A stretch of 64,000 nt of DNA. Origin: Ignavibacterium sp. (GTDB lineage: Bacteria; Bacteroidota; Ignavibacteria; Ignavibacteriales; Ignavibacteriaceae). Position numbers and translations under genes: made by a program. Below are positions 43,394-52,364 of the stretch, piece by piece. The notes beneath the pieces were generated by a model, which saw only the letters and a list, made by a program, of their open reading frames with translations, searched no databases and had not been told where the DNA came from. The DNA lies in assembly GCA_032027145.1 (NCBI GenBank), contig JAVSMP010000001.1, positions 248,001 through 312,000 of the forward strand. Direction: 5' to 3'. Numbering within the stretch: position 1 is the stretch's first letter; each line of letters starts with the position of its first letter.

Positions 43394-43828
43394 ATCTGTT
43401 TCTGAAAAATTTCAGTTCTTGAGGCTTAAGAACTGAATCAGGATATTCCCCAGTTAATTCAATTATCGGAATTACTATAAAAAAGTTTAATTAGATAATT
43501 AACCTTGAGTAATTCAATTATAAAATATAATTAATAACAACTGACCGCAAATCTTAAATACACCTTAATTTTTTCAAGCACTTAACTTAGTTAAAGATTA
43601 TATTTGAATTAGAATTATTTTTTCTTGCCACGATTTTAAATTGTGTGCTGAAAAGCAGCCAGGAATTTATAAGTTTTAGCCAAAATAATGATTGAATTTA
43701 GACTAAAACCTGTTCTGTTCATCTTGTTTTTCACAACCTAATAATTGTGACTATTTGTGGAATAAAAAATCCTTGCTAATTCTTTGTTTTTAACTTTTAT
43801 CAGGATAAATTCACGTCCTATTTTTAAA
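43394..43828. other. 435-base gap with a perfect 10-bp inverted repeat
   Basis: At 43411-43437, TTCAGTTCTT and AAGAACTGAA form a perfect dyad around GAGGCTT without a T run, so more like an operator or RNA stem than a terminator. The rest is AT-rich and shows no gene. The yggS promoter should be near its right end. Confidence 0.45.
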
Positions 43829-44530
43829 ATGATTGCTGAAAATCTTGCCGTATTAAGGCAGAAAATCGAGAAAACTTGTAATAAAGCAGATAGAGATTCC
43901 GCTGATATAAAAATTATTGCAGTTTCTAAATATTTTGGAGTTGATTCAATTCTTGAGGCTAAAAAATGCGGACTCTCAAATTTTGGTGAAAACCGCTCTC
44001 AAGAGTTAACTCTTAAATTTGAAAAACTTGGCAATGAAGTTACCTGGCATTTTATAGGAACTCTGCAAAGAAATAAAGTAAAGTACGTTGTTAATTCTGC
44101 CGAGCTTATCCATTCGGTCGATTCAGTGGAACTTGTTGAAGAGATAAATAAACGTGCTGAAAAAATTGGGAAAATTCAAAAGATTTTACTCGAAGTAAAA
44201 ACCTCCGAAGAGGAGACAAAGTCTGGTTTAGAAACTGAAAATGAAATTGTTAATCTTGTGCAAAAATGCTCAGAGCTGAAAAATATTAAGTTAATTGGAT
44301 TGATGACAATGGCTCCATTAACTGATGAAACAAATATTATTAGGAAAAGTTTTAGAGATTTGCGTAACTTAAAAGATAAAATTAACGATAAAGGTTTTAA
44401 TCTTACTGAGTTGTCGATGGGAATGACCAGCGACTTTGAAATTGCAATTGAAGAAGGAGCAACAATGATAAGAATTGGAAGTGCAATTTTTGGAGATAGA
44501 GATTACTCAAAAGACTGGAGACAAATATGA
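43829..44530 (+). CDS. yggS: PLP homeostasis protein YggS/PLPBP
   Basis: 233 residues from the ATG at 43829; a TTG at 43784 is less likely. Single TIM-barrel-like domain that binds pyridoxal phosphate and is needed for PLP and amino-acid balance. PLP Lys in IIAVSKYFGVDSI near residue 35, GENRSQEL, WHFIGTLQRNKVKY, GLMTMAPL and LSMGMTSDFEIAIEEGATMIRIGS. It overlaps divIVA by 4 bases. This YggS-then-DivIVA order recalls Gram-positive division clusters but sepF/ylmG are absent. Confidence 0.93.
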   Translation: MIAENLAVLRQKIEKTCNKADRDSADIKIIAVSKYFGVDSILEAKKCGLSNFGENRSQELTLKFEKLGNEVTWHFIGTLQRNKVKYVVNSAELIHSVDSVELVEEINKRAEKIGKIQKILLEVKTSEEETKSGLETENEIVNLVQKCSELKNIKLIGLMTMAPLTDETNIIRKSFRDLRNLKDKINDKGFNLTELSMGMTSDFEIAIEEGATMIRIGSAIFGDRDYSKDWRQI

Positions 44531-45063
44531 AAATTTCTCCCTTAGAGATTCGTCAGCAGGAATTCACAAAGAAAATGCGCGGATTCGATCCTGATGAAGT
44601 GCAGAGTTTTCTAGAATCTCTCGCTGATGAGATTCAAAGATTGAATGAGGAAAACGAAACATTAAAAATTGATGTTGAAACTTTAACTGAACAAATTAAT
44701 GAGTATAAAAAGATTGAAAAAAATCTTCAGGATACACTTTTAAAAGCACAGGAAAATTCTACAAAATCTTTAGAAGCTGCAAAAAAACAAGCAAGCCTTA
44801 TGTTAAAAGAAGCAGAATTGAAAGCTTCGCAGATAATTGAAAAAGCGCGCGAAAATACAAATGATATCCGTAATGCTGTAGTTAATCTGAGAGAGGAAAA
44901 AGATCTTATTATTGCAAAGCTGAAAGCAATTGTTAATTCGCAGGCAAACTTGCTTGAACTTAAAGTTGAACGTGCAGGAGAAGAAAAATCATCCGCAAAA
45001 AAAACTGAGGATTCAAATAAAATGGATATAGATCTGAATGATATCCTTAATAAAATTTTATGA
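44527..45063 (+). CDS. DivIVA-domain coiled-coil protein
   Basis: 178 residues. Residues 1-40 carry the DivIVA lipid-binding opening (KISPLEIRQQEFTKKMRGFD, DEVQSFLESLADE), followed by a coiled coil over about 30-145 rich in Ala/Glu/Lys and a short acidic end (KMDIDLNDILNKIL). The family binds curved membrane and recruits division or growth proteins. Overlaps yggS and the PNP gene by 4 bases each, so translation is coupled on both sides. Confidence 0.88.
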   Translation: MKISPLEIRQQEFTKKMRGFDPDEVQSFLESLADEIQRLNEENETLKIDVETLTEQINEYKKIEKNLQDTLLKAQENSTKSLEAAKKQASLMLKEAELKASQIIEKARENTNDIRNAVVNLREEKDLIIAKLKAIVNSQANLLELKVERAGEEKSSAKKTEDSNKMDIDLNDILNKIL

Positions 45064-45881
45064 GTGAGTTGATAAACAAAATAAATGAAACTTTAACGGT
45101 TATCAGAAAATTTACTGCTGATAATTATTCTGTTGGAATTGTACTCGGTACCGGTCTCGGCGGGCTTGTTAAAGAAATTAATATTGCACATCAGATTAAT
45201 TACGCTGAGCTTCCACATTTTCCGCTTTCAACTGTTGAATCGCATCACGGTAAACTTATTTTTGGCACAATAAACGGAAAAAAAGTTGTTGCAATGCAAG
45301 GCAGATTTCATTTCTACGAAGGCTACACTATGCAGCAGATAACTTATCCTGTTCGTGTTATGAAATTTCTTGGAGTAAAAACTCTGATCGTTTCAAATGC
45401 CTGCGGAGGGATGAATCCCGATTACCGTAAAGGTGATTTAATGCTGATGATTGATCATATAAATTTGCTTGGTGATAATCCACTTATTGGAAAAAATGAA
45501 GATGAGCTTGGTCCGAGATTCCCTGATATGAGTGAACCATACTCACTTGAATTGATTAAACTTGCTGATGAGGTTGCCAAAGAAAACAATATAAAGGTTC
45601 ATAAAGGTGTTTATGTTGCTGTTCCCGGTCCAAACTTAGAAACAAAAGCTGAGTATAAATTTTTGCGTGCTGCCGGTGCAGATGTTGTTGGTATGTCAAC
45701 AATTCCTGAAAATATTGTAGCAAATCATATGGGAATGAAAGTGTTTGGAATGAGTATCATTACCGATGAGTGTTTTCCTGAAAATCTTAAACCGGTAAAT
45801 GTTGAAGAGATAATTGCCGCAGCAATGAAGGCAGAACCAAAAATGACTTTAATTATGAAAGAAATAATAAAGAGATTATAA
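45060..45881 (+). CDS. punA: Purine-nucleoside phosphorylase
   Basis: 273 residues, trimeric PNP type. Splits purine nucleosides with phosphate to the base and ribose 1-phosphate. GIVLGTGLGGLV at about 26-37, LSTVESHHGKLIFG (phosphate-site Ser and His), MQGRFHFYEGY, SNACGGMNPDYRKGD, VPGPNLETKAEY, VVGMSTIPENI, ITDECFPEN. It overlaps divIVA by 4 bases and the next gene by 1. The symbol punA is by analogy; other genomes use pnp or deoD-like names. Confidence 0.93.
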   Translation: MSELINKINETLTVIRKFTADNYSVGIVLGTGLGGLVKEINIAHQINYAELPHFPLSTVESHHGKLIFGTINGKKVVAMQGRFHFYEGYTMQQITYPVRVMKFLGVKTLIVSNACGGMNPDYRKGDLMLMIDHINLLGDNPLIGKNEDELGPRFPDMSEPYSLELIKLADEVAKENNIKVHKGVYVAVPGPNLETKAEYKFLRAAGADVVGMSTIPENIVANHMGMKVFGMSIITDECFPENLKPVNVEEIIAAAMKAEPKMTLIMKEIIKRL

Positions 45882-46501
45882 TGGCATTTTCACCCAAAAG
45901 AGTGTTGGTTAATTACAGTGCAGCAGTGCTGCTTGCGTTTTTTTTATTCTTCTCAAATTTTTTAAATACAAATCTTTTTGATTTTGGTCAGCTTAATTTT
46001 GCAGTGTGGTTTGTTCTTTCAATTTTCTGTTTTAGCTGCGGATGGTTTATTAACCGTGTTTTGGGATGGCAGCACGGTGGAAAAATTGTTTTCGCAATTA
46101 TTATTGCTATTACAGCGCTTAGTTTGTTTATAGTAATTTTCTTTGACGAATATTTTTCAGCCTCACAATTGATTACTGAAAATATAATCCTTTACAGCCT
46201 AAGAAACATTATGCTCGGTGCAATGGGTTTTTTCGGAATGGCTATACAGGAGGTGCTGGGCTCTGAAAGAGAAAGTGTTTTGTTAAAGGAAAAAATCAAA
46301 GTCTATGAGCAGACAATGCTCGATGCAAAAAAAGAAGCAGAATTAACTCTTAAGGAAGCTAAAGTTAAAGCTGAAAAACTTATTAATGATACCGAACTTC
46401 ACGCTAAGAATACTATTCTTAAAAAAGAAAGAATTGAACGTGAGTTAAAAGAGTTTATTCATACAGAAAGAGAATTAATTAAAAAGTACGAAGAATTATA
46501 G
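45881..46501 (+). CDS. Membrane protein with C-terminal coiled coil, unknown function
   Basis: 206 residues. Four transmembrane helices over about 10-125 (VLVNYSAAVLLAFFLFFSNF, FAVWFVLSIFCFSCGWFI, IVFAIIIAITALSLFIVIFF, NIMLGAMGFFGMAIQEVLG). Residues about 130-206 are a charged coiled coil (EKIKVYEQTMLDAKKEAELT, AKVKAEKLINDTELHAKNT) resembling the DivIVA protein two genes upstream. I do not recognise a family. The one-base overlap with PNP and similarity of its coiled coil to DivIVA suggest a membrane partner of DivIVA; this is a guess. Confidence 0.75.
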   Translation: MAFSPKRVLVNYSAAVLLAFFLFFSNFLNTNLFDFGQLNFAVWFVLSIFCFSCGWFINRVLGWQHGGKIVFAIIIAITALSLFIVIFFDEYFSASQLITENIILYSLRNIMLGAMGFFGMAIQEVLGSERESVLLKEKIKVYEQTMLDAKKEAELTLKEAKVKAEKLINDTELHAKNTILKKERIERELKEFIHTERELIKKYEEL

Positions 46502-46526
46502 TATTACACATCTATAGCGATTTAAA

Positions 46527-49500
46527 ATGTTTAAACAGAATCTAGAAAAAATTGGTTACCCTCAGTTAGAACAAATAATACTCCAGTTCTGGCAGGAAAA
46601 TAAAGTATTTGAAAAGAGCATTTCTACACGGGACGAAAATAAATCCTGGACATTTTATGAAGGTCCGCCTACAGCAAACGGAAAGCCCGGCATTCATCAC
46701 GTAATGGCAAGAACTTTAAAAGATCTTGTCTGCCGTTATAAAACCTTGCAAGGTTATCGTGTTAACAGAAAAGCCGGATGGGATACACATGGCTTACCGG
46801 TTGAGATTGAAGTTGAAAAATCTCTTGGGATAAAACATAAAAGCGAAGTTCTTGAATACGGAGTTGAAAAGTATAATCAAAAATGCCGCGAATCAGTTTT
46901 TACCTATCTTGACCTTTGGGAAAAGATGACAACCAGAATGGGATATTGGATTGATCTTAAATCAGCATATATAACTCTTGACAATAATTATATTGAATCG
47001 GTTTGGTGGGCATTAAAAACTTTATTTGATAAAGGACTTATTTATAAAGATTATAAAATTGTTCCGCAGGACCCAAAATCTGAAACTGTTTTGTCTTCGC
47101 ACGAGCTTGCACTTGGTTACCGTGAAACAAAAGACCCATCGGTTTATACTCTGTTTAAACTTGCTGAAACTGACGAGCATTTTCTTGTATGGACAACTAC
47201 TCCCTGGACTTTGATTTCCAATGTTGCTTTGGCTGTGGGTTCTGATATTGATTATGTTAAAATTAAAACAGAGCGCAATATCATTATTCTGGCAAAAGAA
47301 AGATTATCAGTTGTTGAAGAAGAATATGAAATTCTTGCAGAGATGAAAGGTAAAGACCTTGCGGGAATTGAATATGAACAGTTGATGGATTATTGTGAAG
47401 TTGATAAAAAAGCCTTTTACGTGATTGAAGGTGATTTTGTAAGTACGGGAGATGGCTCGGGTATAGTACATATTGCCCCGGCATTTGGTGCAGACGATTA
47501 TGAAATTTCTAAGAAATATGATCTGCCGATGCTTCAGCCGGTTACCCGTGCAGGAATTTTTACTGATGAAGTTACAGATTTTGCTGGCAAGTTTGTTAAA
47601 GATGCTGATCAGGATATTATTCTGAAATTGAAGAAAGAAGGAAAACTTTATAAGAAAGAAACCATTCTTCATACTTATCCTTTCTGCTGGCGTCATCCTG
47701 AAGTACCGGTAATTTATTATGCCCGTGAAAGCTGGTTTATCCGAACAACTTCTGTTGCAGACAGGATGGTTGAACTTAATAAACAAATCAATTGGCAGCC
47801 GCCTGAAGTTGGAAGCGGCAGATTTGGAAATTGGCTTGAAGAAAATAAAGACTGGGCTTTATCGAGGGACAGATTCTGGGCAACACCTTTACCAATCTGG
47901 GTAAGTGAAGATGGTGATGCTTTTGCAATCGGAAGTATTGATGAGGTTAAAAAAGGATTTATTGAAGAGAATGGAAAAAGAATTTCTCTAAAAGATATTA
48001 AAGAGATTGATCTTCATAAACCATTTGTTGATAAAATACTATTTGAAAAAAGCGGAAAGATTTATAAACGAACCCCCGAAGTAATAGATGTCTGGTTTGA
48101 TTCCGGTGCAATGCCGTTTGCTCAATATCATTATCCGTTCGAAAATAAAGATGTTTTTGAAAAGAAATTATTCCCTTCACAATTTATCTGCGAAGGAATT
48201 GACCAGACACGCGGTTGGTTTTACACATTACATGCAATTGCAACAATGTTGTTTGATAATGTTGCATTCAAGAATGTAATTGTAAACGAGTTGATACTTG
48301 ATAAAACCGGTAGAAAAATGTCTAAGTCGTTGGGCAATACAGTTGATCCGTTTGCTTTATTTGATAAATACGGCGCAGATGCAACAAGATGGTATCTGGT
48401 AACTAATTCCCCGCCCTGGCGTCCAACATTATTTGATGAAGAAGGGCTGGTTGAAGTTCAAAGAAAATTCTTTGGAACACTGATTAACACTTATTCTTTC
48501 TTTGCTCTTTATGCAAACATTGATGAGTTTAATTTTAAAGATGATCTGACTGCTTATGAAGAAAGACCTGAGATTGACCGCTGGATAGTTTCTAAATTAA
48601 ATGCACTTGTTGAAGAATATGAACAGTTAATGGATGAATACGATGTAACAAAAGCAGCACGTGCAGTTTCAAATTTCACAATTGATCAGCTTTCCAACTG
48701 GTATGTCAGAAGAAGCAGAAGACGTTTTTGGAAATCTGAAATGAATAAGGAAAAACTTTCTGCATATCAGACATTATACGAATGTTTAATAACGATATGT
48801 AAACTAACATCACCATTTGCGCCGTTTATTTCAGAAACAATTTATCTTGAACTGAACAATGAAACAAAACTTGAAAACTATGGCTCTGTTCATCTTGCAG
48901 ATTTTCCTAAAATAACATTTCGTGATAAAGCTCTTGAGGAAAAAATGGAAGTTGCTCAGAATGTTGTTTATTTAACAAGAGCAATGCGTGCAAAGAACAA
49001 TCTTAAAGTGCGACAGCCTTTGCAAAAAATTATGGTGGCTTTAGATAAGAGCAAGCACGATGCTTTATCCAAGATGCAGGATGTTATCCTTGAAGAAGTA
49101 AATATCAAAGAACTGATAATCTTAACTGACGATTCAGAGATTGTAAATAAATCAGCAAAGGCTAATTTTAAATCAATAGGCCCAAAGTTCGGGAAAAAAG
49201 TAAAAATCATTTCCGAGCTGATTAAGAACTTTACCAAAGATCAAATAGAAATAATTGAAAAGAATGATTATCTGATATTAGATGTTGATGGCGAAAAAAT
49301 ATCTATTGGCAAAGACGATGTTGAAATTATAAGTTCTGAGATTACCGGCTGGGTTGTAGAAGCAGAAGCTGGGATTACTGTTGCAATAGATACAGAGCTG
49401 AATAATAACCTGATTGAAGAAGGACTTGCACGTGAATTTGTAAACAGAGTACAGAATATGAGAAAAGATGCCGGCTTTGATGTAACTGACAAAATTATTA

Positions 49501-49679
49501 TTAACTTTGCAGGCTCTGAAAATTTAGTTAAAGCAATAAATAATTTTAATCAATATATTTCCACTGAAACTCTTGCAGAAAAATTATCTGATAAAGCTGG
49601 TTCAAACAACGGTTTTAAACAGGAATTTAAAATAGGCGAGTTTAATTGTTCAATTAGCATTGAAAAAGTTAAAGTCTAA
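46527..49679 (+). CDS. ileS: Isoleucyl-tRNA synthetase, long (type 2-like)
   Basis: 1050 residues. Class I synthetase charging tRNA-Ile. HIGH-like motif in PPTANGKPGIHHVMARTLKD near residue 50, GWDTHGLPVEIEVEK, KMSKS in KTGRKMSKSLGNTVDP near residue 600, editing CP1 region between, then anticodon-binding helices. The bacterial C-terminal Cys4 zinc site is not evident, and the length and CP1 (HVLT-type region replaced by FVSTGDGSGIVHIAP) fit the type 2 class, many of which resist mupirocin. That phenotype is family knowledge, not shown here. Confidence 0.95.
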   Translation: MFKQNLEKIGYPQLEQIILQFWQENKVFEKSISTRDENKSWTFYEGPPTANGKPGIHHVMARTLKDLVCRYKTLQGYRVNRKAGWDTHGLPVEIEVEKSLGIKHKSEVLEYGVEKYNQKCRESVFTYLDLWEKMTTRMGYWIDLKSAYITLDNNYIESVWWALKTLFDKGLIYKDYKIVPQDPKSETVLSSHELALGYRETKDPSVYTLFKLAETDEHFLVWTTTPWTLISNVALAVGSDIDYVKIKTERNIIILAKERLSVVEEEYEILAEMKGKDLAGIEYEQLMDYCEVDKKAFYVIEGDFVSTGDGSGIVHIAPAFGADDYEISKKYDLPMLQPVTRAGIFTDEVTDFAGKFVKDADQDIILKLKKEGKLYKKETILHTYPFCWRHPEVPVIYYARESWFIRTTSVADRMVELNKQINWQPPEVGSGRFGNWLEENKDWALSRDRFWATPLPIWVSEDGDAFAIGSIDEVKKGFIEENGKRISLKDIKEIDLHKPFVDKILFEKSGKIYKRTPEVIDVWFDSGAMPFAQYHYPFENKDVFEKKLFPSQFICEGIDQTRGWFYTLHAIATMLFDNVAFKNVIVNELILDKTGRKMSKSLGNTVDPFALFDKYGADATRWYLVTNSPPWRPTLFDEEGLVEVQRKFFGTLINTYSFFALYANIDEFNFKDDLTAYEERPEIDRWIVSKLNALVEEYEQLMDEYDVTKAARAVSNFTIDQLSNWYVRRSRRRFWKSEMNKEKLSAYQTLYECLITICKLTSPFAPFISETIYLELNNETKLENYGSVHLADFPKITFRDKALEEKMEVAQNVVYLTRAMRAKNNLKVRQPLQKIMVALDKSKHDALSKMQDVILEEVNIKELIILTDDSEIVNKSAKANFKSIGPKFGKKVKIISELIKNFTKDQIEIIEKNDYLILDVDGEKISIGKDDVEIISSEITGWVVEAEAGITVAIDTELNNNLIEEGLAREFVNRVQNMRKDAGFDVTDKIIINFAGSENLVKAINNFNQYISTETLAEKLSDKAGSNNGFKQEFKIGEFNCSISIEKVKV

Positions 49680-49696
49680 TTAGAGGAGAAGTAAAC

Positions 49697-50470
49697 ATGG
49701 CTAAAAAAAAACCAGTTAAAAAAGTAACAAAGAAGAACACTGCTAAAACAAGTAAGAAAGTTGTGAAGAAAGAAGAAAAAAAGAAGAAACCAGTTAAAGT
49801 TTCTACTCCAAAAAAATCGTTAAAAAAAGAATCACCGAAGAAAAAAGTAACAGCTAAGAAAAAAGAAGTTAAAAAAGCTGTAAAAGCAACTGCGCCTAAA
49901 GCAAAAACCACAACCAAAAAAACAGTATCGGTAAAAAAACAGATTGAAAAAAGATTAATTGTTAAACCGAGAACTAAACCGGCAGTTGTAAAACCTAAAG
50001 AAGAAGACATCATAACACCTGAAATGGTAGCTGCCAATCGTGCTGCTGCTTTAAAAAAGATTAAAGGCTACAGTAAAAAAGATCTGGAGTATTTTAAAGG
50101 AATAATCCTTGAGAAACGTGATGAAATTCTTGAACAGCTTCAGAATTTAAGAGAACAAATGCTTGATCCGACCACAGGTGAATATATAAACGAAAATTCT
50201 CCTTATTCACTTCATATGGCTGAACAAGGCACTGATGCAATGGAAAGAGAAAAAACTTTTCTTTATGCTCAAAGAGAAAATAAATTTTTAGGATATCTGG
50301 AAGATGCATTAAAGAGAATTGATAATGGAACCTATGGTATTTGTGTCGAGTGCATAGAAGAGCCTCAACATCTTTGCCCAACTTGTCCATTGATTCCAAA
50401 AGAAAGATTAGCAGCTGTACCACATAGCCAGCTTTGTTTACCAATGAAACAAAAACAAGAAAAAAGGTAA
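49697..50470 (+). CDS. DksA/TraR-like protein with histone-H1-like N-terminal tail
   Basis: 257 residues. Residues about 1-95 are a Lys/Ala/Pro/Thr-rich basic tail of the histone-H1 type. Residues about 125-205 form the DksA-type coiled coil (EKRDEILEQLQNLREQM). The zinc region has Cys216, Cys219 (GICVEC), Cys227, Cys230 (CPTC) and Cys247. Usual DksA has a C-x2-C ... C-x2-C spread of about 17 residues whose last pair is near LCxxC; here the last position is Met (CLPM) and a CPTC insert supplies a second pair. GTYGIC and IPKERLAAVPHSQLC are otherwise conserved. It lies between ileS and lspA, an arrangement I recall from related genomes. Confidence 0.85.
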   Translation: MAKKKPVKKVTKKNTAKTSKKVVKKEEKKKKPVKVSTPKKSLKKESPKKKVTAKKKEVKKAVKATAPKAKTTTKKTVSVKKQIEKRLIVKPRTKPAVVKPKEEDIITPEMVAANRAAALKKIKGYSKKDLEYFKGIILEKRDEILEQLQNLREQMLDPTTGEYINENSPYSLHMAEQGTDAMEREKTFLYAQRENKFLGYLEDALKRIDNGTYGICVECIEEPQHLCPTCPLIPKERLAAVPHSQLCLPMKQKQEKR

Positions 50471-50512
50471 CCTGGAATTTTTCAGAAAGATGACAAAAGG
50501 AGTTAAAGTTAT

Positions 50513-51208
50513 TTGAAAGCATTATATCTCTCGTTGATTATTGTTATCGTTGATCAGGTAACGAAATTATTGGTAAAGGGATTTGCTATTTCATTCTTAG
50601 GATTAAATTTTGAAGGAATGTACCTCGGACAGATGATACCTGTTTGGGGCGATTTTTTCAGGTTAACTTTCGTTGAAAATCCAGGTATGGCTTTTGGTTA
50701 CGATCCTGGAGAAGGATTCAAATTAATAATATCAATTTTCTCTTTAATTGCCAGCATCGGTCTTGTTATTTATCTGTATGCAATAAGAGATAAGAGTTTA
50801 AGCTTACGAATTGCTATTGCCTGCATTCTTGGCGGAGCTGTTGGAAATCTGATAGACAGAACATTCTACGGAGTATTTTTTGATTATGCTCCGTTGTTCT
50901 ACGGAAAGGTTGTGGATTTTTTTGATTTTGATTTCTTTAACTTCACTTTATTCGGAAGAAGTTATGACAGATGGCCTGTTTTTAATATAGCAGATGCAGC
51001 AGTAACAATCGGTGTTTTGATCCTGATACTGTTTTACAAAAAGCATAATGAAAAAGAAGAGGAATCTGAAAATAAAGTTGAAGTGTCTGGTATATCAGGA
51101 ATAAATATCTCAGAAGAAGTATCTAAGCTGAGCAGTGATAATCCGCAGATGATAAATAGAGATAAGATAGATGAGCAAACTGATATCCGAAAAGAAATTT
51201 CTGATTGA
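50513..51208 (+). CDS. lspA: Lipoprotein signal peptidase II
   Basis: 231 residues. The start is TTG at 50513, with AGGAG about 10 bases upstream. Aspartic protease that removes the signal peptide of prolipoproteins such as the BamD in this window. Four transmembrane segments; catalytic Asp in GGAVGNLIDRTFYG and FNIADAAVTIG. Longer than usual (about 160) owing to a ~25-residue periplasmic insert (YGVFFDYAPLFYGKVVDFFD) and a ~55-residue acidic C-terminal tail after residue 175, which overlaps rluD by 38 bases. Confidence 0.92.
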   Translation: MKALYLSLIIVIVDQVTKLLVKGFAISFLGLNFEGMYLGQMIPVWGDFFRLTFVENPGMAFGYDPGEGFKLIISIFSLIASIGLVIYLYAIRDKSLSLRIAIACILGGAVGNLIDRTFYGVFFDYAPLFYGKVVDFFDFDFFNFTLFGRSYDRWPVFNIADAAVTIGVLILILFYKKHNEKEEESENKVEVSGISGINISEEVSKLSSDNPQMINRDKIDEQTDIRKEISD

Positions 51209-52151
51209 TGTTCCTGAAGGGAAAAGAAAAGAAAGAATAGATACATTTCTTACCCATCATATCGAAAATACTACTCGCTCTAAAATCCAGAAAGCAATTG
51301 AAGCAGGACTTGTAAAAGTTAATTGTATTGTTGTAAAATCAAATTATTGTGTTAAGCCATTCGATAAGATTGAAGCAATTCAAATAATTTCGCCAAGACC
51401 AGAAGATATTGAACCTGAGCAAATCCCCTTAGATATAGTTTTTGAAGATGATTATTTGATCATTGTAAATAAACCAACCGGAATGGTTGCTCATCCGGCT
51501 TATGCCAATTATACTGGAACACTTGTTAACGCACTTCTTCATCATACCAAATCTTTAAGTACAGTTAATGAAACAGGAAGACCTGGAATTGTTCATCGCA
51601 TTGATAAAGATACAAGCGGTTTGCTTGTTGTAGCTAAAGATGATTACACTCACGCAATGCTTGCAAAACAATTTTCAAAGCACACGATTGAAAGAGAATA
51701 TCACGCAATTTGCTGGGGAAAGTTCAAAGATAAAGAAGGAGAAATTGCAACTAAGATCGCTCGCAGTAAGAGTGACAGGAAAAAATTTACCGTAAGCGAT
51801 AAAGAAGGAAAGGAAGCTGTTACTCTTTACAAAGTAATCGAGCAGTTTGAATTTACATCTTACATAAAATTGAATCTTAAAACCGGAAGAACACATCAGA
51901 TAAGAGTTCATCTTTCAGGATTGGGAAAACCAATTTTTGGTGATCCAACTTATGGTGGAAATAAAATTCACGCCGGGTTTGAATCCCCAAAACTTAAAAA
52001 CAGAATTGCAAATCTTTTAGAGATAATGCCAAGACAAGCTTTGCACGCTAAAACATTGGGTTTTATTCATCCGCACACAAATAAACTTGTAAGATTTGAT
52101 TCCGAATTGCCGGAAGACTTTAAACTTCTTTTAGAGAAACTACGCAGTTAA
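51171..52151 (+). CDS. rluD: 23S rRNA pseudouridine synthase, RluD-like
   Basis: 326 residues. S4 RNA-binding domain at about 16-75 (RIDTFLTHHIENTTRSKIQK) and a RluA-type catalytic domain with PTGMVAHPA, GIVHRIDKDTSGLLVVAK (catalytic Asp) and TGRTHQIRVHL. Makes pseudouridines in 23S rRNA (positions as in RluD inferred). Start chosen as the ATG at 51171, which overlaps lspA by 38 bases; the S4 domain needs it. Followed by a repeat with a terminator. Confidence 0.9.
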   Translation: MSKLISEKKFLIDVPEGKRKERIDTFLTHHIENTTRSKIQKAIEAGLVKVNCIVVKSNYCVKPFDKIEAIQIISPRPEDIEPEQIPLDIVFEDDYLIIVNKPTGMVAHPAYANYTGTLVNALLHHTKSLSTVNETGRPGIVHRIDKDTSGLLVVAKDDYTHAMLAKQFSKHTIEREYHAICWGKFKDKEGEIATKIARSKSDRKKFTVSDKEGKEAVTLYKVIEQFEFTSYIKLNLKTGRTHQIRVHLSGLGKPIFGDPTYGGNKIHAGFESPKLKNRIANLLEIMPRQALHAKTLGFIHPHTNKLVRFDSELPEDFKLLLEKLRS

Positions 52152-52156
52152 GAGTA

Positions 52157-52311
52157 TCATTGCGAGTAAGTCTTCACGCTAAGCAATCTACTGATTACTT
52201 AGGAGACCGTGTGTCAGTCTGAGATTATCAAAGACTGACATTTTAAAGTTGTGTAACAATTCTAAATGCTAAGTGTGACAATTATATGCCTGCAATTAAC
52301 TCTCGCAATGA
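52157..52311. repeat. Small palindromic repeat element with terminal inverted repeats
   Basis: TCATTGCGAG at 52157-52166 is repeated inverted as CTCGCAATGA at 52302-52311, enclosing about 135 bases that include 'aagcaatcta' and the terminator hairpin below. Strings such as 'tcattgcgag...gaagcaatct' recur in intergenic DNA of this and other phyla (recall). It extends over a false N-terminal extension of cysS. REP/MITE-like remnant is the best label. Confidence 0.5.
52212..52244 (+). terminator. Hairpin terminator after rluD
   Basis: TGTCAGTCT / AGACTGACA, a 9-bp perfect stem with an 11-base loop, followed by TTTTAA. It sits 60 bases after the rluD stop within the repeat element. Confidence 0.6.
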
Positions 52312-52364
52312 CTGAAAATCTTAATTATATTTGCAAACCAATTATCAAACAATCAGCAAATAAA

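Noticed and set aside
52266-52364. 33-residue N-terminal extension of cysS
   Set aside because: Family members start at MLKLYNT; the extension is translated repeat DNA.
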